Assembly (NCBI GenBank): GCA_020047885.1
Contig: JAIFNF010000028.1
Coordinates: 1-11,564 of the forward strand
DNA length: 11,564 bases
DNA from: Gammaproteobacteria bacterium
Lineage (GTDB): Bacteria; Pseudomonadota; Gammaproteobacteria; Competibacterales; Competibacteraceae
Reading direction: 5' to 3'
Positions 1-6,860 of the stretch are shown here, piece after piece; position 1 is the stretch's first letter; every line of letters begins with the position of its first letter. The notes beneath the pieces were generated by a model. That model did no database searches and was not told the DNA's origin. It saw only the letters and a list, made by a program, of their open reading frames with translations. The translations under genes and the position numbers were made by a program.

Positions 1-440
1 CTCGTTGCTCCACTGGCCCTTCATCGCCAGCGCGGCGCGGATGGCCAGGTTGACCCGCTCCGGGTCGGTGGTGAAATGGAATTCTCCCCGGGCGGGCCAG
101 GCTTCTTCCGGCAAGGCCGTGGCACCAAAGATCACGCTGTCTTCGGCATCCGGTGCACCCAGTCGCCGCCGAAGTTCAGGCGGTGGAGCGAACATCCAGA
201 GATGGTCGCTTTTTTCAAGATCGCGCCAGCGGTGATCGCCCATCTCGTCCTTCAGGTACCGGTAGCCGGCCTCCAGAAATCGAGCGTCGTCGTAGAGCCG
301 GACGCGCGAGTTGTCAACGGGTTTACCGGCCGGAACCGGAGCGGTTACGGTCGTTGTGTTGCCCAACAAAAAGGTCGGTTTCCAGGCCAGCGCTTTCCCC
401 AGTTTGCGGGTTGGTTTTATCGAGGATGTCGGCGTCACCT
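1..440 (-). CDS. Continuation of the helicase gene in the +1 frame, partial at the left edge
   Basis: On the minus strand the frame one base along from the helicase frame stays open from about 440 to the window start. It reads KLGKALAWKPTFLLGN, then a charged region with DDARFLEAGYRYLKDEMGDH, then LPEEAWPARGEFHFTTDPER before the edge. The last segment resembles the C-terminal region of large SNF2-type helicases (an LPxEAWP...F.LTTDP.RV pattern, from memory). The 659-residue form instead runs into a low-quality tail and a stop at 323. Dropping one base in the C-run at 397-400 or the T-run at 415-418 (plus-strand sense) would join the two parts. This is a real frameshift mutation or an assembly indel. 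The 3' end lies outside the window. Confidence 0.7.
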
Positions 441-2302
441 TTGAGCAAACCGTTCTCCGCAATGTAGGCTTCTTCGGCGTCGGGGTCGTACAGCTTGAGG
501 ACGCTCTCCCCGGTGCGCGTACTGCGGTTGATCTCCTCCACCTTGGCGACCAGACGCGAAAAGAGTTCTTCATCGCCCTTCAGTTCGCCTTCACGGGTAC
601 GCACCATCAGGTAGCGGATGATCGGATTGTGACGCTGACCGAAGCGGTCAATCCGGCCATTCCGCTGAATCAGGGTAATGATCGACCAGGGCAGATCGTA
701 GTGAATAATGTGGTGGCACTCGTGGTGCAGGTTCACGCCTTCGGAAGCCACGTCCGTCGCGACCAGCAGGCGCACTGGACTACTTCCCGTACCAAACGCT
801 TCCACAGTTTTGGCCAGCGTCACGTCGGGCTGGCCACCGTGAATAATCGCCAGGACCTGACCGGGCTGATCTTCATGCCGGTCGCTGAACGGAAGGCCAA
901 ATTCCCGGGCCAGCGCACGCGCCAGCGCCGCCTGGGTCACCGTGCTTTCCGTGAATAGCAGAATACGCGGGCTGTGGGGCTTTCCGGTCCAGCCCATGGC
1001 CCGCAGCTCGCGCACCAGCAACTGGAAGCGGCTACTGGTGGCGATGGAGAGCCTGGCGAGATGGCGCTTCATGGTGGTCAACGCGGCGACCTCGTCCACC
1101 CGGTCGGGGTTTCCGCTGAGAGTGGCAAGTCGCTTAGCGACGGTGGAGAGACAGGCTTCAGGACTGCTCAGGAAGCGCTTGTACAGGCCCCACTGGATGA
1201 TGGCCTCGGTCTTGAACTGGCCGGTCTTCGCCTGGTGGCGAAGCCGGCCCAATTCCGCATAAAGCGTTTCCTCCTCCGCGCTGGCGTTCACCGTCGTGGA
1301 GGACAGCGGCGCGACCTGGCGCTCGGCAAACTGGTCGCCGGCCTCGCCGCGCACGTCTTCCTTAAAGCGCATGAGAAAAAAGGGCGAGATATCCTCAGGG
1401 CCGTAATCGCGCAGCCGCGGATCGGGGATCGCGGACCAGTCCAGCAGGGTGATGAGCCGACCAAAGGTTTCGCGACGGCCATTGTGGGGCGTGGCGGTGG
1501 TCAGGATCAGGCTGTCGGTGCGGCGGGACAGCAGTCGCGCCAGGCGGTAGTTGAGTTGCTTCTCAGGGTTGGCGGCGGCAGCGACATTGTGCGCCTCGTC
1601 AATAACCACGACGTCCCAGCGGGCATCCTCCAGAAAATGGCGATACCGGCCAATATCCTTGAGGGTGTCCATCGAAATAATGACCCGGTGATAAACCTCG
1701 AACGGGTTTTTCGATGCGGGAATTTTCAAACGTAACTTGGCGACGCCCACCGAATCGAGGCGCACCAGCGGAATCGCGAAGCGGTTCCAAAGCTCAGCCT
1801 GGAATTGCGTCAGCATCGACTTCTTGGCCAGCACCAAAATGCGGCTGGCGCGGCCACGACGCATCAACTCGCTCAGGATCATGCCCACTTCAATCGTTTT
1901 GCCAAGACCCACCTGATCGGCCAGCAGGAGTCGAGGCCGCATTTGCAGCAAAGCACGGTGTACCGCTTCCTGCTGGTAGCGCATCGGCTTGAAAGCGCCC
2001 AGGCCCTCAACCCGTGGCTCGGGGTCAGTTAACGGCATCTGCCGCAACTGCGCTTCCAGGAACAGCCGGGCACGGTCGAGATACCGGGGGTCGCCGCCGC
2101 GGATCAGTTTTGTCGCGCGTGGATCAATCGGGATCACATCATCCAGCAGCGTCAAAAATACCGCTTCATGACCGCGCACCAGATCGTCGGCACCGACACA
2201 GCGAATGGTCTGGAAATGCTTTTCGGCATGGACTTCGGTCACCAGCCATTCGGCATCACGGCAAAGGACGCGCATGCCCGGGGCGATCAATCGTGGTGTC
2301 AT
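323..2302 (-). CDS. SNF2/RapA-type DEAD-like helicase, DrmD-like; frameshifted near its C-terminus
   Basis: This encodes a superfamily 2 ATP-dependent DNA translocase of the SNF2/RapA type. Visible motifs are Walker A DQVGLGKT (residues 129-136), DEAH (235-238), TATP (269-272), motif V ATDVASEGVNL (about 515-525) and motif VI QRNGRIDRFGQ (546-556), so both RecA-like lobes are complete. The first ~100 residues (GMRVLCRDAEWLV...) resemble the N-terminal region of SNF2 helicases such as DISARM DrmD; that family name comes from memory and no search was run. The ATG at 2302 is preceded by AAAGG at a good distance. The last ~25 residues before the stop at 323 look non-native, because a shifted frame carries a better continuation to the left edge. 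The gene diverges from the nuclease gene at 2428. Alternatives are another defence-associated or RapA-like helicase. Confidence 0.87.
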   Translation of the reverse strand: MTPRLIAPGMRVLCRDAEWLVTEVHAEKHFQTIRCVGADDLVRGHEAVFLTLLDDVIPIDPRATKLIRGGDPRYLDRARLFLEAQLRQMPLTDPEPRVEGLGAFKPMRYQQEAVHRALLQMRPRLLLADQVGLGKTIEVGMILSELMRRGRASRILVLAKKSMLTQFQAELWNRFAIPLVRLDSVGVAKLRLKIPASKNPFEVYHRVIISMDTLKDIGRYRHFLEDARWDVVVIDEAHNVAAAANPEKQLNYRLARLLSRRTDSLILTTATPHNGRRETFGRLITLLDWSAIPDPRLRDYGPEDISPFFLMRFKEDVRGEAGDQFAERQVAPLSSTTVNASAEEETLYAELGRLRHQAKTGQFKTEAIIQWGLYKRFLSSPEACLSTVAKRLATLSGNPDRVDEVAALTTMKRHLARLSIATSSRFQLLVRELRAMGWTGKPHSPRILLFTESTVTQAALARALAREFGLPFSDRHEDQPGQVLAIIHGGQPDVTLAKTVEAFGTGSSPVRLLVATDVASEGVNLHHECHHIIHYDLPWSIITLIQRNGRIDRFGQRHNPIIRYLMVRTREGELKGDEELFSRLVAKVEEINRSTRTGESVLKLYDPDAEEAYIAENGLLKGDADILDKTNPQTGESAGLETDLFVGQHNDRNRSGSGR

Positions 2303-2427
2303 CGAAAACCTTTCTTGTTCTGTGAAACGCCTGAATAGATTCAGGCAAGATGTACACTATTGTGCACCCGATTAGTTAAAATCCTTCATCGAATTTTTTA
2401 GTTCACTAACACGACCGGTACTGAACG
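2303..2427. promoter_or_regulatory. Divergent promoter region between helicase and nuclease genes
   Basis: This 125-bp AT-rich spacer must hold the promoters of both divergent genes. On the plus strand TAAAAT (2377-2382) is a good -10 match; the nearest -35-like word, TGTACA (2351-2356), sits 20 bp away, so the match is imperfect. TGTACAC (2351-2357) and TGTGCAC (2361-2367 with its neighbours) are near-identical, spaced by TAT, and also form an imperfect dyad. They would overlap the rightward promoter and could be an operator. No strong Shine-Dalgarno precedes the ATG at 2428. The promoter calls are inference from consensus matching. Confidence 0.4.
2329..2346. repeat. Perfect 7-bp inverted repeat in the divergent spacer
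   Basis: GCCTGAA (2329-2335) and TTCAGGC (2340-2346) are perfect reverse complements around the 4-base loop TAGA. The repeat lies in the leader of the leftward helicase, about 27 bp upstream of its ATG, with no T-run on either side. It is better read as a protein-binding site or leader hairpin than as a terminator. Confidence 0.5.
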
Positions 2428-4803
2428 ATGCGTTTCCTGCATGCTGCTGACCTGCATATTGATAGTCCACTCCGCGGACTGGCCCGCTATGAGGGTGCAC
2501 CTGTAGAACGCCTGCGGAATGCGACCCGTGGCGCACTCGAGCGGATGGTGGATAAGGCCATTGCTGAACACGTCGACTTTATCCTCCTTGCTGGCGATAT
2601 CTATGATCGTGATTGGCGGGATTTCCACACGGGTCTGTTTTTCCATGAGCAGATGGCGCGCCTCAACCGGGTGGGAATCCGAGTCTTCATCGTACAGGGG
2701 AATCACGATGCTCAAGGTGAGATCTCCCGAGAGGTGCAGTTGCCATCAAATGTGACCGTTTTTTCCAGCCATGTCGCGCAGACTGTTTGCATTAATGAAC
2801 TGGCAGTAGCTATCCATGGCCGGAGCTTTCCCAGTCGAGCAGTCGATGAAGATCTGACGCCGTCTTATCCTGCACCGGTTCCAGGTTTCTTCAACATAGG
2901 AATGCTGCATACCAGTCTGGGCGGGCGGCCACACCACGACACTTATGCGCCAACCGATATCGCGACCCTGAGCGCCAAGGGCTACGACTACTGGGCGCTG
3001 GGACACATTCATACCCGAGAAGTCGTGTTAGAGAAACCACACATCGTCTTTCCGGGCAATCTCCAAGGACGGCATGCGAATGAAACAGGTCCGAAGGGTT
3101 GCGAGTCGATCAGTGTAGAGGCAGGCAAGATCGAGGCAGAATTCATTCCCCTGGATGTAGTGCGTTGGCATCAGTTGGAGGTGGCGCTGGATGGCGTCGA
3201 CCGGCTGGAACGGATGGGCGAAGTCTTTCGTGAAACCCTGGAGCCCTTGCTGATTGACGCCAGGGACCGACTTCATGCGGTGCGCGTCAGGCTAACCGGC
3301 TCGACCAGGCTATATACCATCGAGGCCAACCAACCGGGGACGCTTGATGCGAACATTCGGGCCACCGCACAGGATCTGGGCGACGTAGAGATCTGGATTG
3401 AACAGGTACGACTAGATCTAACCACACCGCTGGATCGTACACAGGCCATCCAGCGGCAGGATGCAGTAGGTGAACTGGTCCGGTTGGTGGAGGCGATGAG
3501 TGCGGATGAGACCGCACTGAGAAACCTTGCTGAGAAAGAGCTTGGTGACCTTCTGGGTAAGCTACCGGTAGAAGTAAATGATAATGAAATTCCAAAAATC
3601 AACAGCGCCACAGATTTACTGAACTTGTTGCGAGATGCAGAGGCGACGGTACTGGCAAGGCTGGGAGCCGAAGGAGGAGCAGCGTCTGCAACCAAGATCG
3701 AAGCCGAACAGAAGGCACGAGCCAAAGAGGCAAAATCTCGACAAACTGATCGTGAGCGGCTGCAAACTCAGATTATAAAGACCGAGGGTGAGCTGGAAAG
3801 TCATCTGACGGCAGTTCAGGGGTGGCAGCCCCGCCTCTACCTTGCGACCAATAGTACGCCAGCAACCATCAAGGCTCGTATAGACGACCTGGATAGTCTG
3901 AAACGACAGGCCGTTACGCTAGCCGAGGCAAAGTCTCAACAGGCTCAACGGCAGACGGTAATCGAAGACTTCGTGGCCCGGGTCCAGCATCTCTCCATGG
4001 TACTGGGCGATCCGATTCCGGAACCGGCACTGGCGGAAGATTATACCGATCGTCTGAAAAGCCGCTTGGCAGTGTCCGGGAAGCAGGATCAGCAGAGGCA
4101 GACATTGATCCATGACCGCCAGCGGGCGCAAGACAAAAAGCAAAAAGCTGAGGCTGAACAGGCAACGCAAACTACTGTTCTGGAAAAACTCTGTGCAGCG
4201 GCCGGGATCGATGAGGTCAATCACCTACCGGAATGTGAAGACAGGGCCGCCAGAAAGCGGCAGTTACAAGAGTTCGTGGCCGACCAGCACCAGCAACTGG
4301 CGCAGGCATCGAACCGATCGCTGGATGAATTGCGCACCAGCCTTGCCGGCCAGGACGCGATTGCCATTGACAGCGAATTGGGGCGTTGTTGTACCGAGAT
4401 CAATCGCCTCAAACAGGAACAAAAATCGGCTCACGAGAAGGAACAAAAGACACGGCAAGTTCTGGAAGCCGTTGATTCCTCCGATCAGGCGGCAAAAGCA
4501 CGGGAAGCCATGGAAGGGGCGGCAGCTCGATACCGTTCGGCTATTAAGCCTTGGGCACGCTTGAAATTGGCTCATGCGCTGCTTCAGAAGTCTTTGAACC
4601 AATTTCGCGAACGTGCTCAAGCACCAATGGTAGCGGCTGCATCGACGTACTTTGCGCTAATGACGGGTGGCCGTTATCAACGACTGATCGCTGACGAAAC
4701 GGACAACACACCGGTACTTCGGGCTGAACGCGATGATGGCAAGCTGATTGCGGTTGGGCCAGCAACAGCGTCGCGGATTGCATTGCAGACTTGGCGTAAC
4801 TGA
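2428..4803 (+). CDS. SbcD/YhaO-like nuclease fused to a headless, tailless SbcC/YhaN-like fragment
   Basis: Residues 1 to about 415 form a calcineurin-like metallophosphoesterase DNA nuclease of the SbcD/Mre11/YhaO type. The metal-binding motifs are intact: D8 and H10 (HAADLH), D57 (LAGDIYD), N92-H93 (GNHD), H161 (MLHTS), H193 and H195 (GHIH). YhaO-like proteins usually end near here, after a segment like AEATVLARLGAEGGA. The chain instead runs on into about 375 residues of charged coiled coil (KIEAEQKARAKEAKSRQ onwards) ending in YFALMTGGRY and LRAERDDGKLIAV, which match the C-terminal third of YhaN/SbcC-type ATPases. The N-terminal Walker A head is missing. The chain ends in unrelated residues where the signature motif (typically GMSxGTRDQLYLALRL) and Walker B should follow. 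The nuclease part may be active, but the ATPase part cannot hydrolyse ATP as it stands. It may be a decayed two-gene operon or a remodelled fusion. Confidence 0.85.
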   Translation: MRFLHAADLHIDSPLRGLARYEGAPVERLRNATRGALERMVDKAIAEHVDFILLAGDIYDRDWRDFHTGLFFHEQMARLNRVGIRVFIVQGNHDAQGEISREVQLPSNVTVFSSHVAQTVCINELAVAIHGRSFPSRAVDEDLTPSYPAPVPGFFNIGMLHTSLGGRPHHDTYAPTDIATLSAKGYDYWALGHIHTREVVLEKPHIVFPGNLQGRHANETGPKGCESISVEAGKIEAEFIPLDVVRWHQLEVALDGVDRLERMGEVFRETLEPLLIDARDRLHAVRVRLTGSTRLYTIEANQPGTLDANIRATAQDLGDVEIWIEQVRLDLTTPLDRTQAIQRQDAVGELVRLVEAMSADETALRNLAEKELGDLLGKLPVEVNDNEIPKINSATDLLNLLRDAEATVLARLGAEGGAASATKIEAEQKARAKEAKSRQTDRERLQTQIIKTEGELESHLTAVQGWQPRLYLATNSTPATIKARIDDLDSLKRQAVTLAEAKSQQAQRQTVIEDFVARVQHLSMVLGDPIPEPALAEDYTDRLKSRLAVSGKQDQQRQTLIHDRQRAQDKKQKAEAEQATQTTVLEKLCAAAGIDEVNHLPECEDRAARKRQLQEFVADQHQQLAQASNRSLDELRTSLAGQDAIAIDSELGRCCTEINRLKQEQKSAHEKEQKTRQVLEAVDSSDQAAKAREAMEGAAARYRSAIKPWARLKLAHALLQKSLNQFRERAQAPMVAAASTYFALMTGGRYQRLIADETDNTPVLRAERDDGKLIAVGPATASRIALQTWRN
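3671..3677 (+). promoter_or_regulatory. Relic Shine-Dalgarno of a lost sbcC/yhaN-like start
   Basis: AAGGAGG lies inside the fused gene, exactly where a YhaO-like nuclease would normally end and its ATPase partner would begin. No ATG, GTG or TTG start follows at a usable distance. It fits the ribosome site of the original ATPase gene, left behind when the start and head-coding part were deleted. This is inference; in-frame codons for E-G-G could give the same string by chance. Confidence 0.4.
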
Positions 4804-5186
4804 CGTACCTCTTTCAAATCTTGACGAATTGCTGCACCTAAAACTCTAGCACACTCAGTCGCCCGCTGTTCTTTGGGGTCATCCATGGTCACTGGAAAGC
4901 TGTCACGGATTTCCTTGGCGAGTTCACAAACCCTGTCGTTAGTTTCCTTATATTTTTGATTGATATCCACAACACGTGATATTGGGAAACGAATTGCTTT
5001 AGCGTAGTCATCGCATGTTTTTGATAGTCGATCAAACGCCTCGTCATGATGTAGCCCACATGCGCGGAGCGCGGCTTTTGCATTAAAGCAAGCTTCCGTG
5101 GTCGCCCATGGATCGGATACGGGTTGAGTATTTCCCGCCGTGGCTACGATCAAGGTCAACGCCATGGGCAAAGCAAAATGATTCAC
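4677..5186 (-). CDS. Small secreted six-cysteine protein of unknown function, 3' end probably replaced
   Basis: The 169-residue product starts with a short hydrophobic stretch (FALPMALTLIVATA, residues 4-17) that looks like a Sec signal peptide with cleavage after ATA, so the mature protein is probably periplasmic. It is mostly helical and has six cysteines at 33, 43, 58, 87, 112 and 134, which suggests disulfides. The start is GTG at 5186, preceded by AGGAG at a good distance. The last ~30 residues (after about IRDAVAG) are serine-rich and are simply the antisense of the ATPase fragment at 4677-4755. The native C-terminus was therefore probably lost at the same junction that cut the ATPase. 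I do not recognise the family. The stretch is more AT-rich than its neighbours. Confidence 0.6.
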   Translation of the reverse strand: MNHFALPMALTLIVATAGNTQPVSDPWATTEACFNAKAALRACGLHHDEAFDRLSKTCDDYAKAIRFPISRVVDINQKYKETNDRVCELAKEIRDSFPVTMDDPKEQRATECARVLGAAIRQDLKEVRQLRQVCNAIRDAVAGPTAISLPSSRSARSTGVLSVSSAISR

Positions 5187-5246
5187 GGTTTTCTCCTGGG
5201 CAAGTTACGGTTGAAAGGTTCACGTAAGAGGGTAGACGACAGCGGA

Positions 5247-5271
5247 ACAAAACACCCACCTCGCGGGCGGG
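5247..5271 (-). terminator. Hairpin terminator after the small-gene operon
   Basis: On the minus strand CCCGCC (5271-5266) pairs with GGTGGG (5260-5255) with one G-T wobble, around a 5-base loop. TGTTTTGTT follows. It lies about 20 bp past the stop of the 150-residue gene and fits a rho-independent terminator with a short T-tract. Confidence 0.5.
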
Positions 5272-5289
5272 TTTGGTCAACGCAGCGGG

Positions 5290-5742
5290 TTATGCCCTGA
5301 CCACACGCCTCGTGGGGGGCTTGCGCTTCACCTGGCCAGCGGGCGTTTTGGCTCGATGCGCGACGGTCGGCTCATCGCCATCAATAAAATCCTCATCAAT
5401 AAATAGCTTCGCGTTCGGTATCGGCGGGCGGGCCTTACGCTGCTGGTAGCGGTTCATATCGTGCCAGACCGCCATATAGGCGTCGTGGCGGTCATCTTCC
5501 TGGACGCTGCTCTTGAAGTTGCCATAGTCGATCTGCTGCGCCTGCTGGTACAAGACCTTGGCGACCGCCTCCCGGTCAATCCAGGTGCGGTAGAGGTAAT
5601 CCGTTCCCGCGCCTTCGATGACCTCGGCGGTCGGGAAGACCCGGTTAATATCGCCATTGACGCGGGCGCGTACCAGCAGCTTATCGCCCCGGTTTTTGTC
5701 GGCGACGATACTCAAAAAAGCGTTGTTCAAAAAAATCCACAT
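5290..5742 (-). CDS. Conserved hypothetical protein, MWIF start, 150 residues
   Basis: The product begins MWIFLNNAFLSIVADK, then DKLLVRARVNGDINRVFP and DYLYRTWIDREAVAKVLYQQ, and ends in a basic tail (RKPPTRRVVRA). I recall small conserved hypotheticals with the same layout (an MWIF.....S.V start, LLVRARV.GD...FP, a later Y..VW..M), but no function is known to me. No membrane segment or signal peptide is visible. AAGGAG precedes the ATG at 5742 with correct spacing. It follows the 51-residue gene by 18 bp and is probably the last cistron of a leftward operon that diverges from the MerR-VWA pair. Confidence 0.8.
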   Translation of the reverse strand: MWIFLNNAFLSIVADKNRGDKLLVRARVNGDINRVFPTAEVIEGAGTDYLYRTWIDREAVAKVLYQQAQQIDYGNFKSSVQEDDRHDAYMAVWHDMNRYQQRKARPPIPNAKLFIDEDFIDGDEPTVAHRAKTPAGQVKRKPPTRRVVRA

Positions 5743-5760
5743 GTTTTTGCTCCTTTTCGG

Positions 5761-5915
5761 TTAGCCGCTGGTGAACCGGAGCCAGCTTGAAAACAAGTGC
5801 AGAGCCAGCCAGTCCAGGTCGGTATCAGTTTCGTTTATCGTAATTTCTGCGCCATCATCGTCGGGGCCACGCAGTTCAAACGTGCAGGGCGTTCTGGCTC
5901 GGTCGCTGCCGTCAC
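5761..5915 (-). pseudogene. 51-residue acidic small protein with an apparent 1-base deletion
   Basis: A GTG at 5915 overlaps the TGA of the upstream 49-residue gene, a typical coupling arrangement, and reads MTAATEPERPAR before running to an early stop near 5835. From about 5880 the frame one base earlier reads FELRGPDDDGAEIT, then TDLDWLALHLF, and stops at 5761. That second part has no start codon of its own. One extra base in the AAA run at 5878-5880 would join them into 51 residues. The composition (acidic middle, hydrophobic WLALHLF end) and its place between two credible small genes suggest a real gene hit by an indel or an assembly error. The function is unknown. Confidence 0.5.
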
Positions 5916-6061
5916 CCGGTGACCTTGACCCGCTGCTTATTGATCAGGTCGGCGAGATCAAAGGGCAGGATTTTAGCCAGCCCGGCGCGGATGATCTGGT
6001 AACGCGGGTCGTGGCGATCTCGCTCCAGCCAGTCCAGCCACTCTTGATCTTTGGTTTTCAT
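5912..6061 (-). CDS. 49-residue hypothetical protein, first gene of the leftward operon
   Basis: The ATG at 6061 is preceded by GGAG seven bases upstream. The product runs MKTKDQEWLDWLERDRHDPR, then YQIIRAGLAKILPFDLADLI, and ends KVTG. It is a small charged, probably helical soluble protein. Its stop overlaps the next start (GTGA). I do not recognise a family. The good ribosome site, coding-like composition and coupling support it as a real gene. Confidence 0.6.
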   Translation of the reverse strand: MKTKDQEWLDWLERDRHDPRYQIIRAGLAKILPFDLADLINKQRVKVTG

Positions 6062-6127
6062 CTTTTTTCTCCGGTTGTACACACCGAACCATAAAATTAA
6101 CGGTACACAAAGGCTAGACTTCAGCTA

Positions 6128-6158
6128 TTGACAACGTTCGTTGTCATGCCAATACTAT
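6128..6158 (+). promoter_or_regulatory. Promoter of the MerR-VWA operon with an overlapping perfect palindrome
   Basis: TTGACA (6128-6133) is a perfect -35 box. TACTAT (6153-6158), 19 bp downstream, is a plausible -10; a 19-bp spacer is typical of promoters controlled by MerR-family regulators. TGACAACG (6129-6136) and CGTTGTCA (6139-6146) form a perfect inverted repeat around TT and overlap the -35 box. The first downstream gene encodes a MerR-like protein, so this is a candidate autoregulatory operator that may also act on the divergent small-gene operon. The boxes and palindrome are seen; the regulator-site link is inferred. Confidence 0.55.
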
Positions 6159-6224
6159 ACATTAAAACATCCAACGGCAGACTTTCAATCTATGTTGTCA
6201 GAAACCTCTTCCTGGGAAGGGTCC

Positions 6225-6860
6225 ATGGACGAGTTGGTGGCGGAAGTCGACCGCCAACTCGCGCCATTGGACCCAGACGGACGGCTGGCCGGGGTCAATG
6301 CCCGCCTGATCCGCCACTACGCCAGTATCGGCGCGATCACCAAGCCCCACCGGCTGGGGCGTGAGATTCGGTTCCAGTGGCGGCAGGTGCTGGAGTGCCT
6401 GGCCGTGCGCGTGTTATTGGGCGACGGTTGGCCACTGGCCAAGATCGCCGAGCTGATCCGGCGTACCGATGAGGCGGGACTCATTGCCCTGTTGCCGGGG
6501 TTACGCCCGGAACGGGTTGCCAACGCCGTACCGGGGGATCAGCGGCAGCAGGCGCAGGCCCTGGTCGCTCGCTTCCAGCAACCCGCGGTAAAACCCAGCG
6601 AGGCGACTTCCGCTCTGACCTCTGCCGCCGTAGCCACGCAGGGGCGCGTGCAACTGCAAAGTGATTTGCAGGCGCTGGGCAATACCGCCGGCCAGGTTGA
6701 GCGGGTGGCGATGGTGAAATTGCGGCTCGCCGCCGGTTGCGAAGTGCTCATTGACCCGCACTGGTTGCAGCAACTGGATGAGGAGCGCCTTGACCGGGCC
6801 GCGGATGCGTTCCGTCAGGCGTTACATGAGGAATTTTTCAAAGGAGGTAAAAAGCGATGA
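6225..6860 (+). CDS. MerR-like helix-turn-helix regulator
   Basis: The product, about 211 residues, carries a MerR-type winged-helix region near residues 24-80: NARLIRHYASIGAITKPHR, then GREIRFQWRQVLECLAVRVLL, then GWPLAKIAELI. This matches the MerR pattern of a recognition region followed by a ...IRxxRxL...- like helix pair. The C-terminal half (about 105-211) is Q/A-rich and helical, with no clear effector domain. I chose ATG 6225 because GGAAGG precedes it. ATG 6192 (11 residues longer) lacks a ribosome site, and ATG 6141 lies inside the promoter palindrome. The stop overlaps the VWA start (ATGA), so the two are translationally coupled. It probably regulates its own operon through the palindrome at 6129-6146. 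Confidence 0.75.
   Translation: MDELVAEVDRQLAPLDPDGRLAGVNARLIRHYASIGAITKPHRLGREIRFQWRQVLECLAVRVLLGDGWPLAKIAELIRRTDEAGLIALLPGLRPERVANAVPGDQRQQAQALVARFQQPAVKPSEATSALTSAAVATQGRVQLQSDLQALGNTAGQVERVAMVKLRLAAGCEVLIDPHWLQQLDEERLDRAADAFRQALHEEFFKGGKKR
6841..6848 (+). promoter_or_regulatory. Strong ribosome site for the VWA gene
   Basis: AAGGAGGT, a full anti-Shine-Dalgarno match, lies inside the end of the regulator gene, eight bases before ATG 6857. It suggests the VWA protein is made at a higher level than the regulator, despite the 4-base overlap. Confidence 0.7.

Noticed and set aside
311..1735. Long plus-strand open frames opposite the helicase
   Set aside because: They are antisense shadows of a high-GC coding strand, with no ribosome sites and no recognisable motifs.
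3273..4620. Minus-strand open frames opposite the nuclease-ATPase fusion
   Set aside because: Serine/arginine-rich composition typical of antisense frames; the plus strand carries clear family motifs.
6077..6109. Direct repeat GTACACA (6077-6083 and 6103-6109), also similar to TGTACAC at 2351
   Set aside because: Seven bases is too short to separate from chance in AT-rich promoter DNA; kept only as a note.
6141..6224. Longer regulator form starting at ATG 6141
   Set aside because: That start lies inside the promoter palindrome and has no ribosome site; ATG 6225 has GGAAGG just upstream.
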